DNA from: Photorhabdus noenieputensis
Lineage (GTDB): Bacteria > Pseudomonadota > Gammaproteobacteria > Enterobacterales > Enterobacteriaceae
Length of the DNA stretch: 64,000 nucleotides
Direction of reading: 5' to 3'
Assembly (NCBI RefSeq): GCF_018448935.1
Contig: NZ_RCWC01000004.1
Location: 149,112 to 213,111 of the forward strand
The notes beneath the pieces are model-generated. The model was not told where the DNA came from and ran no database searches. It saw only the letters and a list, made by a program, of their open reading frames with translations. Position 1 is the first letter of the stretch; the number at the start of each line of letters is the position of its first letter. The translations under genes and the position numbers were made by a program. Below are positions 1-8,039 of this stretch, one piece after another.

Positions 1-86
1 CATTTTAACATTGCAGAAAATGCAGCGTAAACATGCTATGAAAAAGGTACTATTCTGATTGAGATGATTTATGAAGAGGCAAAAGC

Positions 87-578
87 ATGTTTAACCCAGT
101 TTTCCGTCAGGCTACTCCCGCCGACGTTGATCGTTGCTATGAGATTGAAATTACTGCTTATGAAGGTGATGAAGCCGCTACACGAGAAAAAATTGCTACC
201 CGCATTGACCTTTACCCGGAAGGCTTCTTGTGCATGGAAAATGACGGTGAGGTCATCGGCTTTATCAATGCAGGTTGTGCTTGGGAAGTTGTTATGTCTG
301 ACGAAGAGTTCAAACAACTCGTGGGACACGATGCGGCTGCGCCAAACGCAGTAATTATGTCTGTTGTGGTTCACCCTGACTTCCAGGGTAAAGGCTATTC
401 ATCCTTGTTGATGCGCGAATTCGTGTCACATATGAAGTCTATGAATAAAGAGACGATTCATCTAATGTGCAAGGATCGCCATGTCGATCTGTATTCTCAC
501 TTTGGCTATCAGTACATCAAGCCGTCCACATCCGATCATGGTGGGATGGCCTGGCATGAAATGATGATGACCCTTTGA
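87..578 (+). CDS. GNAT-family N-acetyltransferase (AANAT-like)
   Basis: Predicted cytosolic acetyltransferase that moves acetyl from acetyl-CoA to an amine; the substrate is unknown. The 163-residue protein is a single GNAT domain. The acetyl-CoA pyrophosphate loop is visible as QGKGYS at residues 100-105, after the strand MSVVVHPDF. The C-terminal part (YSHFGYQYIKPS) has the usual 'lose/gain of GFGY' shape of the family. An AGAGG ribosome site lies about 7 bases before the ATG. It stands alone, followed by a decayed permease fragment. The fold is confident; the resemblance to arylalkylamine-type acetyltransferases is only an impression. Confidence 0.85.
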   Translation: MFNPVFRQATPADVDRCYEIEITAYEGDEAATREKIATRIDLYPEGFLCMENDGEVIGFINAGCAWEVVMSDEEFKQLVGHDAAAPNAVIMSVVVHPDFQGKGYSSLLMREFVSHMKSMNKETIHLMCKDRHVDLYSHFGYQYIKPSTSDHGGMAWHEMMMTL

Positions 579-679
579 TTTTTCCCAGACAGGGGTTATA
601 TAGCCCCTGTAACTCTCTATTTTCGTTAATTTCAGGTCCGCATTACCGCAACATCTGACTAGGCGAACTGGCCGTATTT

Positions 680-992
680 ATGCCCGTTTCTGGCGCACTT
701 GCACTTTAAACTGGTTTTCCGTAATGCTGGGTTGCTTTCTGCGGCAGCCGTGATGAATGCCGTCATTCTCACATCAGTTGTGTCTGCGGGTAATTCCGGG
801 CTGTATGCCCCGACGCGCATGCTATTTAATCTGGCACGTGAGGGGAAAGCGCCAGCCTTCTTTAATGCTCTTAATGCGTAACGGCGTTCCGCTGTTCGCT
901 CTCCTGGCGACGGCGGTGGTTTCAGCGTTATGCTTTTTGTCCTCTATGTTTGATAACGCCTCCGTATATGTGGTTGCTTAACATGTTTGAGG
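680..992 (+). pseudogene. lysP: Decayed internal fragment of a LysP-like amino acid permease
   Basis: Only the middle of a lysine-specific permease remains. One frame reads HFKLVFRNAGLLSAAAVMNA and continues through AGNSGLYAPTRMLFNLA, the LysP signature around the central transmembrane helices. A frameshift near 880 moves the match to NGVPLFALLATAVVSALCFL, and a second near 968 to MWLLN. Start and end of the gene are missing. The match stops within about 10 bases of the sctU stop codon, so this may mark the edge of the inserted T3SS island. AroP/ProY relatives are possible but match less well. Confidence 0.75.
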
Positions 993-997
993 ACGGG

Positions 998-2053
998 TTA
1001 CGGCTCAGGAGCACGATCTTGCCACTGTTCTAGCCAGCGTAAAACTTCTGCGGTAGCTTGGATAAGATCAGCAGGAATATATTGGTCGATCAGGCCATCT
1101 TGATAAAGCGCTCGTGCCAGAGGAATGCGTTGTAACACCGGAATACCTTCCTCTTCGGCAATACGTCGAACTTGTAGGGCCTGAGCGTCGGTGAACTTGA
1201 GTGTGATAAGGGGTAACGGTGTCTCCCCTTTCTTATAGCGAATACCCACGGCAATGTGAGTTGGGTTGGCGACGATCACTGATGAGTTCTTGACGCTAGC
1301 ACGCATATTGCTTGATTGTAATTCTTGGTGAAATTGGCGTCGTTTGCTTTTGATCTCTGGGCTGCCTTCACTCTCTTTATATTCCCGTTTGATCTCATCT
1401 TTGCTCATTCTAAGCTGTTTAATATGTTGGTAGTGTTCAAAGGCATAATCGGCGATAGAGATCACGATAAGCCCCATACCACATACCGTCATAAGTTGGG
1501 TTAACATTGTTCCGAGTACAGGGATAATGCATTGTTCCCCACACTCTGGTAGGTTCAGCAACGCTTGTAGATTGCCTGCCAGAGTCACCCAAACCAAGGT
1601 ACAGAGTAGCCCCACTTTAAGTATCGATTTGATGAATTCCACCAAGCTCTTGATAGAAAAGATTCTTTTAGCACCTTCAACCGGGTTGATCTTCTTAATA
1701 TCAGGTTTAATGGCATGTCCACTAAGTAGAAAACCATATTGGGCGAAGTGTGAGACCAGCGATAGCAAAGCGGAAACGCTCAGAATTGGCAGACAGAGGT
1801 AGACCAGCTCCTGCATCAAGTTTTCAACTACATGGTTTAAGGCTTGAGGAAAGGGTTTTTCTAGTAGATTAGCCGGGATCAGCATCAGTTTACTCAGATG
1901 CTCCAGATAGTATTCAGACATGACCATCATCATGCCGATTAGCCCCAAGATTAAGGAGGTAGAAACGACTTCGTTACTTTTGGTTACCTGACCTTTCTTC
2001 CGGGCATCTCTGAGTTTTTTCGGGGTAGGTTTTTCCGTCTTTTCTCCACTCAT
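998..2053 (-). CDS. sctU: T3SS export apparatus switch protein SctU (YscU/FlhB family)
   Basis: Inner-membrane export gate subunit that switches substrate class after autocleavage. It has 351 residues, close to YscU. The N-terminus GEKTEKPTPKKLRDARKKGQ is the family hallmark. Four hydrophobic segments follow, then a charged cytosolic linker (SKDEIKREYKESEGSPEIK), then the autocleavage motif N263-P264-T265-H266. It is the last gene of the leftward sctN-sctU operon, and its start overlaps the end of sctT by 4 bases (ATGA). The reading frame is intact, so the gate should be functional if the rest of the machine exists. Confidence 0.97.
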   Translation of the reverse strand: MSGEKTEKPTPKKLRDARKKGQVTKSNEVVSTSLILGLIGMMMVMSEYYLEHLSKLMLIPANLLEKPFPQALNHVVENLMQELVYLCLPILSVSALLSLVSHFAQYGFLLSGHAIKPDIKKINPVEGAKRIFSIKSLVEFIKSILKVGLLCTLVWVTLAGNLQALLNLPECGEQCIIPVLGTMLTQLMTVCGMGLIVISIADYAFEHYQHIKQLRMSKDEIKREYKESEGSPEIKSKRRQFHQELQSSNMRASVKNSSVIVANPTHIAVGIRYKKGETPLPLITLKFTDAQALQVRRIAEEEGIPVLQRIPLARALYQDGLIDQYIPADLIQATAEVLRWLEQWQDRAPEP

Positions 2054-2838
2054 GGTGCCTCCAGGATGGGGATTAACATGCGTACTGGGGAGAGAGTTAA
2101 CAGCACTTTATCATAGGCGTGATGCATCAATAACTGGATATAGATAACCAGTAACAGGCTGGCAATTGCACTTTTGATTGGCATTGCTAACACGAAGACA
2201 TTGAGAGAAGGCGCGAAACGGCTAATCAGTGCTAGCCCGAACTCTGCCAGAAACATGGCAACTAACAAAGGGGCGGCCATTAGGGCGCAGAGTTGCAACA
2301 GATAACTAAACTGGCCGTAGAAAAAATGGAGCCATTGGTTGGTAATTTGGGGGAAGAATTGCGTTACCGGCCAACTGTTATAACTCTGAAATAGGGCACC
2401 AAGCAGACTAAGAAAAGCGCCGCCGGAGAAAAAAAGTGTGATCAGTGTTTGAGTCAATAACAGACCTGTAGGTGAGGTTTGACTTCCCAGAGACGGGTTG
2501 AGCACTGACGCCATTGTTGCTCCCCGTTGGTTATCTATAATAAAACCGGTGGCTTCCATTGCCCAAAATGGAATAGAAGCGATAAAGCCAATGAGCAAAC
2601 CAAGCAGAACTTCTTTACCGAGTAACAGCGTCAACTCTAGGCTACCTAATGTAGGCAGTGGGTTACCGGCTACTGTTGGGTAAGCATAGAGGGCCAGTGA
2701 GCAAGCCACGCCGTTGCGGATTAGTCCACCGCCTAGCATTTGCTTGCTGAGTACAGGAAATATCACAAAGCAGCTCATGATACGTGGCAATAACAGGGTA
2801 TAAGCCAGCATTTGCTGCTGGAGCTCTGGTAAGGTCAT
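2050..2838 (-). CDS. sctT: T3SS export apparatus protein SctT (YscT/FliR family)
   Basis: Polytopic inner-membrane protein of the export gate (SctR5-S4-T1 core complex). It has 262 residues with several hydrophobic helices. Conserved stretches include PVLSKQMLGGGLIRNG near the N-terminus and GLLIGFIASIPFWAMEATGF in the middle, followed by DNQRGATMASVLNPSLGSQ, typical of YscT. Its ATG overlaps the sctS stop (ATGA) and its stop overlaps the sctU start, so the three genes are translationally coupled. Confidence 0.96.
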   Translation of the reverse strand: MTLPELQQQMLAYTLLLPRIMSCFVIFPVLSKQMLGGGLIRNGVACSLALYAYPTVAGNPLPTLGSLELTLLLGKEVLLGLLIGFIASIPFWAMEATGFIIDNQRGATMASVLNPSLGSQTSPTGLLLTQTLITLFFSGGAFLSLLGALFQSYNSWPVTQFFPQITNQWLHFFYGQFSYLLQLCALMAAPLLVAMFLAEFGLALISRFAPSLNVFVLAMPIKSAIASLLLVIYIQLLMHHAYDKVLLTLSPVRMLIPILEAP

Positions 2839-3101
2839 CTGATCAGCGGCACCTTAAGAAAAGTCATGTTGGCAAAGCTATAGAGTTCGTTGCCAAGCCA
2901 GGTAGCAGTAGCGAACAGGGTGATAATGACCGCAACTAATTTAATAACAAAACCTAGCGTTTGTTCTTGTATTTGGGTGAGCGCTTGGATTAGCGAGACC
3001 AATGTTCCCACTGCCGCAGCCATGAGTACCGGCGGCAGGGAAAGGATTAACACTAACCAGAGAGATTGGCTGGTGAAATGCAAAATATCAGCATTACTCA
3101 T
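2835..3101 (-). CDS. sctS: T3SS export apparatus protein SctS (YscS/FliQ family)
   Basis: Small export-gate subunit with two transmembrane helices, 88 residues from the chosen start. A longer frame begins at a TTG at 3107, but the ATG at 3101 lies 7 bases after GGAG and gives the usual family length, so it is preferred. Helix 1 is LWLVLILSLPPVLMAAAVG; the loop LVSLIQALTQIQEQTLGF carries the FliQ/YscS signature (Q-A-x-T-Q-I-Q-E-Q-T-L). It overlaps sctT by 4 bases and follows the sctR stop closely. Confidence 0.95.
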   Translation of the reverse strand: MSNADILHFTSQSLWLVLILSLPPVLMAAAVGTLVSLIQALTQIQEQTLGFVIKLVAVIITLFATATWLGNELYSFANMTFLKVPLIR

Positions 3102-3103
3102 AT

Positions 3104-3757
3104 TCAATCTCCGTAACTGATGACAAGGCCGTGGGTCAGGCGTGTCCAGCCATCAAGCAAGACAAATAACAGTAATTTGAAAGGAAGAGAGATGGTCATT
3201 GGCGAAACCATCATCATCCCCATTGCGAGCAGAATGTTAGAAATAATGAGATCGATTGCAATAAACGGTAGATAAAGCAGAAACCCAATTTCAAAAGCTC
3301 GGGTTAATTCACTGACTGTAAAGGCGGGTAACAGTATCAACAGGCTGTCTGGTTCTAGCCGATCTGCATACTGGCTTGGCCAAATTTGTCGGGTACTGTC
3401 GATGAAGAAAGTGCGTTCACTGGGCTTAATATGTTGTTTGAGAAAATTCCGGTAAGGTGTCAGGCCCTCTTCCACAAATTTCTCTACTGATTGTGCATTG
3501 CTGAATGAAACTTCATTTTGGCGCAGGTAATCTTGCGTGGCAAAACCTACCGGAGCCATCACGTAAATAGTGAGGATAATTGCCAATCCGTACATAGCCA
3601 TGTTAGGTGGGATCTGCTGTACGCCCAATGCGTTACGCAGTAAGGAAAATACCACGGCCAGTTTGAGAAAAGAGGTCGCCATCACCGCAATAAAGGGAAG
3701 CAGAGCCAGCAAAGCCAGACCGATGATGAGATCCAATTCATTCGGTAACTGGATCAT
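3104..3757 (-). CDS. sctR: T3SS export apparatus protein SctR (YscR/FliP family)
   Basis: Core inner-membrane export gate protein, 217 residues, the standard YscR length. Hydrophobic helices sit at both ends. The FliP-family segments are present: SFLKLAVVFSLLRNALGVQQ and PPNMAMYGLAIILT near the N-terminus, and FEIGFLLYLPFIAIDLIISN with LLAMGMMMVSPMTISLPFK in the C-terminal half. Its ATG overlaps the sctQ stop (ATGA). Confidence 0.97.
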   Translation of the reverse strand: MIQLPNELDLIIGLALLALLPFIAVMATSFLKLAVVFSLLRNALGVQQIPPNMAMYGLAIILTIYVMAPVGFATQDYLRQNEVSFSNAQSVEKFVEEGLTPYRNFLKQHIKPSERTFFIDSTRQIWPSQYADRLEPDSLLILLPAFTVSELTRAFEIGFLLYLPFIAIDLIISNILLAMGMMMVSPMTISLPFKLLLFVLLDGWTRLTHGLVISYGD

Positions 3758-4032
3758 GATTGTTTCTCCACGGAGAGATGTTCTACTCTTACTCCCAGAC
3801 GCCCCTCAATATCTACCAACCGCCCTGAACCCAGGCATTTCTGATTGACAAGAATACGGACTGCACCGTCTGAAGGAACACCAAGATCGAGTAATGAACC
3901 GGGTTGCAGGCTGGTGAGTGTCTGTAGATCCAAGGTCTGACGACCCACTTCGAAGCTGACATGAACCTCCAGGTCGTTTAAGTCCGTTACTGGCAGAGTG
4001 TCGTCAGAATTGTCAGGGGAGGGGGTGTGCAT
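3754..4032 (-). CDS. Probable internally initiated SctQ-C fragment
   Basis: In-frame ATG at codon 218 of SctQ (309-residue numbering), preceded by TGGAG about 8 bases upstream. Translation from here gives 92 residues (MHTPSPDNSDD...) holding one complete SpoA domain. In Yersinia YscQ an internal start at about the same codon makes a small C-terminal protein that binds full-length YscQ. Start codon, spacing and domain boundary all fit the same arrangement here. This is inferred from sequence and family knowledge. Confidence 0.6.
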   Translation of the reverse strand: MHTPSPDNSDDTLPVTDLNDLEVHVSFEVGRQTLDLQTLTSLQPGSLLDLGVPSDGAVRILVNQKCLGSGRLVDIEGRLGVRVEHLSVEKQS

Positions 4033-4683
4033 GGTGATTAACTCCAGTTTATGGTCATGGGATTTAAAGTAGGCCCAAGGGCGTCCTTCCAGATACGCTA
4101 ATAAAGGGGCATCTGGTTGTTGCTGTGGGGGCAGTAACAGCACATCCCCTGACTCCAGAGTGCGAAATGCGTCTAAAGTCAGGGTTATTGCCCCCCATTG
4201 CAGAGAAAGTCGTAATGGAATAGGCAGGCACTCACCAGATTGACGTTCTGGCAATATGGCAATTAAGGGGGATGGCTCAGGTAACCAGAGCGGCAATGTG
4301 GCCCCCGGCCGTTCAAGGAGTAGCCGCAAGCAAGCTGACAAAGGGCGTTCTGACGTGGTACGCAGTGCTGACCATGATAGAGTAGGCAGCACTTTGCTCT
4401 GATATTCCAGCAATGCCAGCAGCAGATCTTGAGGGAGCGAGGTGAGATCCGCTTGTTGTAGATCAGGCGCGAGCCACAACGCGAGTTCGGCTGCATGGCA
4501 GTAAAAGGAAAAAGTTTGTCCCTGCCAATGGGCGATCAGTATCCTGTCCAACGTTTGGGGAGAGAGAGCCACATCCAGGGAGAGATGGCTATTATCCCAA
4601 CTAAATTGTTGCTGGTGGCGATTCAGGGCCTGATGCAGCGTTAATTCTTCCGATGAAACTTTGGATAAGGTCAGGCTATTCAT
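3754..4683 (-). CDS. sctQ: T3SS cytoplasmic sorting platform (C-ring) protein SctQ
   Basis: Sorting-platform protein that forms pods below the export gate and receives substrates. The ATG at 4683 forms an ATGA overlap with the sctP stop, as elsewhere in this operon, and gives 309 residues, close to YscQ. An in-frame ATG at 4698 is the alternative. The C-terminal quarter is a SpoA/SurP domain (LEVHVSFEVGRQTL ... LGVRVEHLSVE). An internal start may give a separate C-terminal product (see 3754-4032). The middle of the protein is poorly conserved, as is usual for this family. Confidence 0.94.
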   Translation of the reverse strand: MNSLTLSKVSSEELTLHQALNRHQQQFSWDNSHLSLDVALSPQTLDRILIAHWQGQTFSFYCHAAELALWLAPDLQQADLTSLPQDLLLALLEYQSKVLPTLSWSALRTTSERPLSACLRLLLERPGATLPLWLPEPSPLIAILPERQSGECLPIPLRLSLQWGAITLTLDAFRTLESGDVLLLPPQQQPDAPLLAYLEGRPWAYFKSHDHKLELITMHTPSPDNSDDTLPVTDLNDLEVHVSFEVGRQTLDLQTLTSLQPGSLLDLGVPSDGAVRILVNQKCLGSGRLVDIEGRLGVRVEHLSVEKQS

Positions 4684-5939
4684 GCATCTTTTTTCCATTC
4701 TTCGTATACGCTGCGACGTTGACGCGATCCATGTTCACTATCCGTTTGAGACGGAAGGGAGAGCTCGATAGTTTGTGTTGGATAGAGAAGTTGTAAACGT
4801 TCAATCAGTTCAAAGCGTGCTTGTTTCAGCAGTTGTTGAGCTGCGGGATTCGCTAAAATCTCTATTTGAAGTTTGCCATGCTCGTTGGTGAGTTGGATCT
4901 CAAGCACCCCCAGACTAGGGAGTGTTAGATGTAATGTTGCCGGACGCGGCTGTTGGGTTAGCTCAATACTGATCTCCACACTCAGTTTGTCGATCAACGC
5001 TTCCAAAAGGGGAGATATGGTTGAAGTTGCTTGCATCGTGGCAAGGATGCGCTCCCCTGGCAGGAGTTGTGCTTGTGGGAAGAAAGGTGCTTTCCCATCT
5101 GATCCGCCAGAGTAAGAAGATTGAGAGTCAGACTCTTTTGGCTTTGATACCACCAAATGGTAGGTCTCGGTTTCAGCTAGTGTTTTTCTTTCCGCTATGT
5201 TGATTTCGTCGGCATGGCGGGCAGGTATAGGTAAAGTCGGGTTGGCCTGTTGGTGAGGAGTAGCACCGCGTTGTGTATCTGGCTGAGATGGGGATCGACC
5301 AAGTGTTGTCTGCATCACTGCTTGATATGTCAGTTCATCGTTTGCATCTTGCTGAACAGGCGTCATTGCTGTGTCAGAATTAGTTGTGTCAGGATTAGTT
5401 GTATCAGGATTAGTTGTATCAGGATTAGTTGTGTCAGGATTAGTTGTGTCAGGATTAGAAGTCACAGTGATATCAACCGGTTTTAGGCCAGAATCAGACG
5501 AGGTGTTCAGGTTTGATTGACGCGTTGGGACTCCGGGTGCTGACAGAGACTCTCTTATCTCACTAGCGATCTCACTAAGGCGATGCACGGAAGCCGATAA
5601 GTTTTTTTTCTGATTTTGAGGCAGCGCAGGCATGTCATGGCCTGTCAATGGTAAGGCTTGCTGGCGCGAATCATCAATTGCCGGTTGGGGAGAGTCGAAT
5701 AGTGGAAGCTCCTCATCTGAGTCATGTGTAGCATGCTGATCCGCGGTTTTACTATTTTTACTATTTGTTGTCGTGTTAGTTAACGGTTGTTCCGTCCGCC
5801 GTGTGGTTGACTGGCGTGTGTTGGCGGCATGAGAAGTGATAGCTTGCTCGAAACGGCGTTGCAAATCTGCGTCTGCCTCTGCGGGAGACGACGTTGGGAG
5901 GGAGGAGACACCTTTGCCGATAGCTGTCAGTGGGTTCAT
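4680..5939 (-). CDS. sctP: T3SS needle-length ruler / substrate-switch protein SctP
   Basis: Secreted molecular ruler that sets needle length and triggers the substrate switch through SctU. It has 419 residues. The N-terminal and central parts are low in complexity and rich in Thr, Asp, Asn, Gln and Pro, with six tandem five-residue units (NPDTT type) at residues 161-190. The C-terminal region from about 320 (LHLTLPSLGVLEIQL ... LIERLQLLYP) resembles the T3S4 switch domain of YscP/FliK. It starts 11 bases after sctO with an AGAAGAG ribosome site. Ruler length in YscP scales with needle length, so the repeat is functionally interesting. Confidence 0.9.
   Translation of the reverse strand: MNPLTAIGKGVSSLPTSSPAEADADLQRRFEQAITSHAANTRQSTTRRTEQPLTNTTTNSKNSKTADQHATHDSDEELPLFDSPQPAIDDSRQQALPLTGHDMPALPQNQKKNLSASVHRLSEIASEIRESLSAPGVPTRQSNLNTSSDSGLKPVDITVTSNPDTTNPDTTNPDTTNPDTTNPDTTNSDTAMTPVQQDANDELTYQAVMQTTLGRSPSQPDTQRGATPHQQANPTLPIPARHADEINIAERKTLAETETYHLVVSKPKESDSQSSYSGGSDGKAPFFPQAQLLPGERILATMQATSTISPLLEALIDKLSVEISIELTQQPRPATLHLTLPSLGVLEIQLTNEHGKLQIEILANPAAQQLLKQARFELIERLQLLYPTQTIELSLPSQTDSEHGSRQRRSVYEEWKKDA
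5370..5459 (-). repeat. Six tandem 15-bp units in sctP
   Basis: Exactly six consecutive 15-bp units, read on the plus strand as variants of TGTGTCAGGATTAGT. They differ from each other only at one or two bases. They encode NPDTT/NSDTA-type pentapeptides in SctP and keep the frame, so gain or loss of units would change ruler length by five residues each. Confidence 0.97.
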
Positions 5940-5950
5940 ACTCTTCTGTT

Positions 5951-6412
5951 TTACACTCTTTCTTGGCGATGGAACTCTTCTTGTTCCAGCTCTTCCTGGT
6001 ATTCACCTTGGGCACGGATCGCCTCTTGTTGCTGGCGACCCAATTCATTAAATTTTTCTTGCTGTTGGCGTGCGTGGTGCAGTACACGTTGACACTCTTG
6101 TAATTGATGGAGTTCCTGCTCCACTTTTTCTTTCATTTCAGCCACTTGCTTTTCCAGTTGCGCTTCATTTTCGCGCAACAGGGCAACTTGTTGTTGCCAG
6201 CGCTCAAGACCTTTACGGTCAATAGGTTGGCCCTGACACAGTGCAAAAAGCCGTTGTTCTTCTTCTATTCGCCATTGACAATAATCTTGCAAGCTTTGCA
6301 AAGCCTGTTGATGGTTTTGACGGGCTGTTTGCAGTTTCATTTGTTGCAGAGAAAAATGTTTTTCAGCACGTTCGACTCGTAAGGCTTTTATGCGTTGTAA
6401 ACGGCTAATCAT
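5951..6412 (-). CDS. sctO: T3SS stalk protein SctO (YscO/FliJ-like)
   Basis: Cytosolic coiled-coil protein, 153 residues, that sits between the ATPase hexamer and SctV and recycles chaperones. The whole chain is charged and glutamine-rich with heptad-like spacing (ALRVERAEKHFSLQQMKLQ, ENEAQLEKQVAEMKEKVEQE), typical of YscO. Its ATG shares one base with the sctN stop (TAATG). Sequence identity within this family is low, so the call rests on position, size and coiled-coil character together. Confidence 0.92.
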   Translation of the reverse strand: MISRLQRIKALRVERAEKHFSLQQMKLQTARQNHQQALQSLQDYCQWRIEEEQRLFALCQGQPIDRKGLERWQQQVALLRENEAQLEKQVAEMKEKVEQELHQLQECQRVLHHARQQQEKFNELGRQQQEAIRAQGEYQEELEQEEFHRQERV

Positions 6413-7734
6413 TATTTTGTTATCTGCTGTAATTGCGCTAAAGCTTGCGGTAAATCACTTGGTTCATGAGTGCCTTGGCGTAACCAATTACGTATTGCTT
6501 CAATACGTGCAATGGCATTGTCAGCAACGGAATCTTGCCCCTTTTGGTACTCTCCAATCTGCAACAAAAGTTCAACTTCTTCATATTTGGCTAACCAGTT
6601 GCGTAACAGACCAGCTTGAGCCTGATGTTCAGGGGTGATGATTTGATTCATCACCCTACTCGCGGAACGTAACACATCGATAGCTGGATAATGATTAGCT
6701 GCGGCCAGCTTGCGTGACAAAATAATGTGACCATCAAGGATAGAGCGGGTCTCATCTGCCACGGGTTCTGTCATGTCATCGCCTTCCACCAGTACGGTAT
6801 AAAGGGCGGTAATCGAACCTTTGTCCGATTGACCAGCACGTTCCATTAATCGAGGCAAAGCAGCGAATACTGACGGCGGATAACCTCGTCGGGTTGGTGG
6901 TTCGCCGGCAGCTAAACCTATTTCTCGTTGTGCACGGGCGAAACGGGTCACAGAATCCATCAATAGCAGTACACGTTTGCCTTGATCACGAAAATACTCA
7001 GCGATTGATGTGGCGACAAACCCTGCTTTAGCTCGTTCCATTGCCGGGCGATCCGAGGTCGCGACCACCAGCACTGAACGTTTTAGTCCCTCTTCACCGA
7101 GATCCGATTCGATAAATTCCCGCACTTCACGGCCACGCTCACCGATGAGTGCCAGCACGGTAACATCAACTTCGGCGCTACGAATCAACGTAGATAACAG
7201 TGTACTTTTTCCGCCGCCAGCCGCGGCAAAAATCCCCATACGTTGGCCTTCACCGCAAGTGAGTAAGCCATCAATAGCACGCACGCCAAGTGAAAGCGGG
7301 TGTTCAATTCGTTTACGACTCATGGGAGCCGGAGCATCCCGGTAAACTGGATACCAGGCTTGTGGTTCCGGCAATTGGCCGCCGGAAAATGGATTACCCA
7401 GCCCATCAAGGACTTGCCCTAACAGGTAATCACCGACGCCAACTTGGTGCATGGCTCCGGTTGGACTGACTTCGGTATTTGAAGAGATGCCAAACATCTC
7501 ACCAAGTGGAGTCAATAAGGCTTGATGTTGTTGGAACCCAATCACCTCCGCCAAAAGCGACAGCGTGTTGTCAGGATTGCGTAAGTGACAAAGTTCACCT
7601 ATCCGTACACCAGGAATAACGGCTTTAAGTAGTGTACCCGTGACCTGTGTAACCCTACCGCGAATCTGAATTAGCCGGCATTCATTAATGGAGTGGCGCA
7701 TTTGGCCGGGAATATGGTCAAGGGAAAGCTTCAT
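6412..7734 (-). CDS. sctN: T3SS ATPase SctN (YscN)
   Basis: Hexameric ATPase that unfolds substrates and strips chaperones at the base of the T3SS. It has 440 residues and aligns with YscN from the N-terminus ([26 protein letters not shown]). The Walker A loop AAAGGGKST has its lysine at residue 176; [10 protein letters not shown] and the Walker B strand [13 protein letters not shown] follow. First gene of the sctN-U operon. A minus-strand ExsA-type site (7789-7813) with a TATAGT -10 box (7763-7768) lies just upstream. Confidence 0.98.
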   Translation of the reverse strand: MKLSLDHIPGQMRHSINECRLIQIRGRVTQVTGTLLKAVIPGVRIGELCHLRNPDNTLSLLAEVIGFQQHQALLTPLGEMFGISSNTEVSPTGAMHQVGVGDYLLGQVLDGLGNPFSGGQLPEPQAWYPVYRDAPAPMSRKRIEHPLSLGVRAIDGLLTCGEGQRMGIFAAAGGGKSTLLSTLIRSAEVDVTVLALIGERGREVREFIESDLGEEGLKRSVLVVATSDRPAMERAKAGFVATSIAEYFRDQGKRVLLLMDSVTRFARAQREIGLAAGEPPTRRGYPPSVFAALPRLMERAGQSDKGSITALYTVLVEGDDMTEPVADETRSILDGHIILSRKLAAANHYPAIDVLRSASRVMNQIITPEHQAQAGLLRNWLAKYEEVELLLQIGEYQKGQDSVADNAIARIEAIRNWLRQGTHEPSDLPQALAQLQQITK

Positions 7735-7762
7735 GATCGTTTATATAACCTCTGCTGCAAAT

Positions 7763-7813
7763 ACTATAAAGAAGGGAGAGGGGGAGGGATTGCACCCTGA
7801 GTCGGGAGTTTTT
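7763..7813 (-). promoter_or_regulatory. ExsA-type promoter of the sctN-U operon
   Basis: Reading the minus strand from 7813: five A, 5 bases, GAC, 6 bases, TGCAA. This is the AAAAA-N5-GnC-N6-TGnnA signature of ExsA/LcrF-class activator sites. A -10 box, TATAGT (7768-7763), follows 20 bases after the site end, the same spacing as at the yopN promoter. It lies about 30 bases upstream of the sctN start. Confidence 0.8.
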
Positions 7814-7952
7814 AGAAAATGGTTGGAGTTTGCCTGGATATTCTCGGCTTTATCGGTGAGGTTTCCTAGATTTGTTCACGGCGTATTGTGCATATTTGAT
7901 GTGCCTTAGACCAGATCAATGGGCTTTGCCTTGAGTTACGGCGGATTTTGCT

Positions 7953-8003
7953 AAAAATTCACGACTGATTTTGGCATAGGCTCCGGGACGGTATCTTTAT
8001 AAT
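7953..8003 (+). promoter_or_regulatory. ExsA-type promoter of the yopN-sctV-lcrR operon
   Basis: AAAAA at 7953-7957, GAC at 7963-7965 and TGGCA at 7972-7976 match the ExsA consensus (A-rich box, GnC, TGnnA) with exact spacing. TATAAT follows at 7998-8003, 20 bases after the site end. It is divergent from the sctN promoter, so one 305-bp intergenic region drives both halves of the locus. Confidence 0.83.
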
Positions 8004-8039
8004 TTGTTCATTATTAACTCTGATATGACAAGGTAGACT

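Noticed and set aside
5370..5459. Possible CRISPR-like array
   Set aside because: The 15-bp units are directly adjacent without spacers and keep the sctP reading frame; this is a coding tandem repeat.
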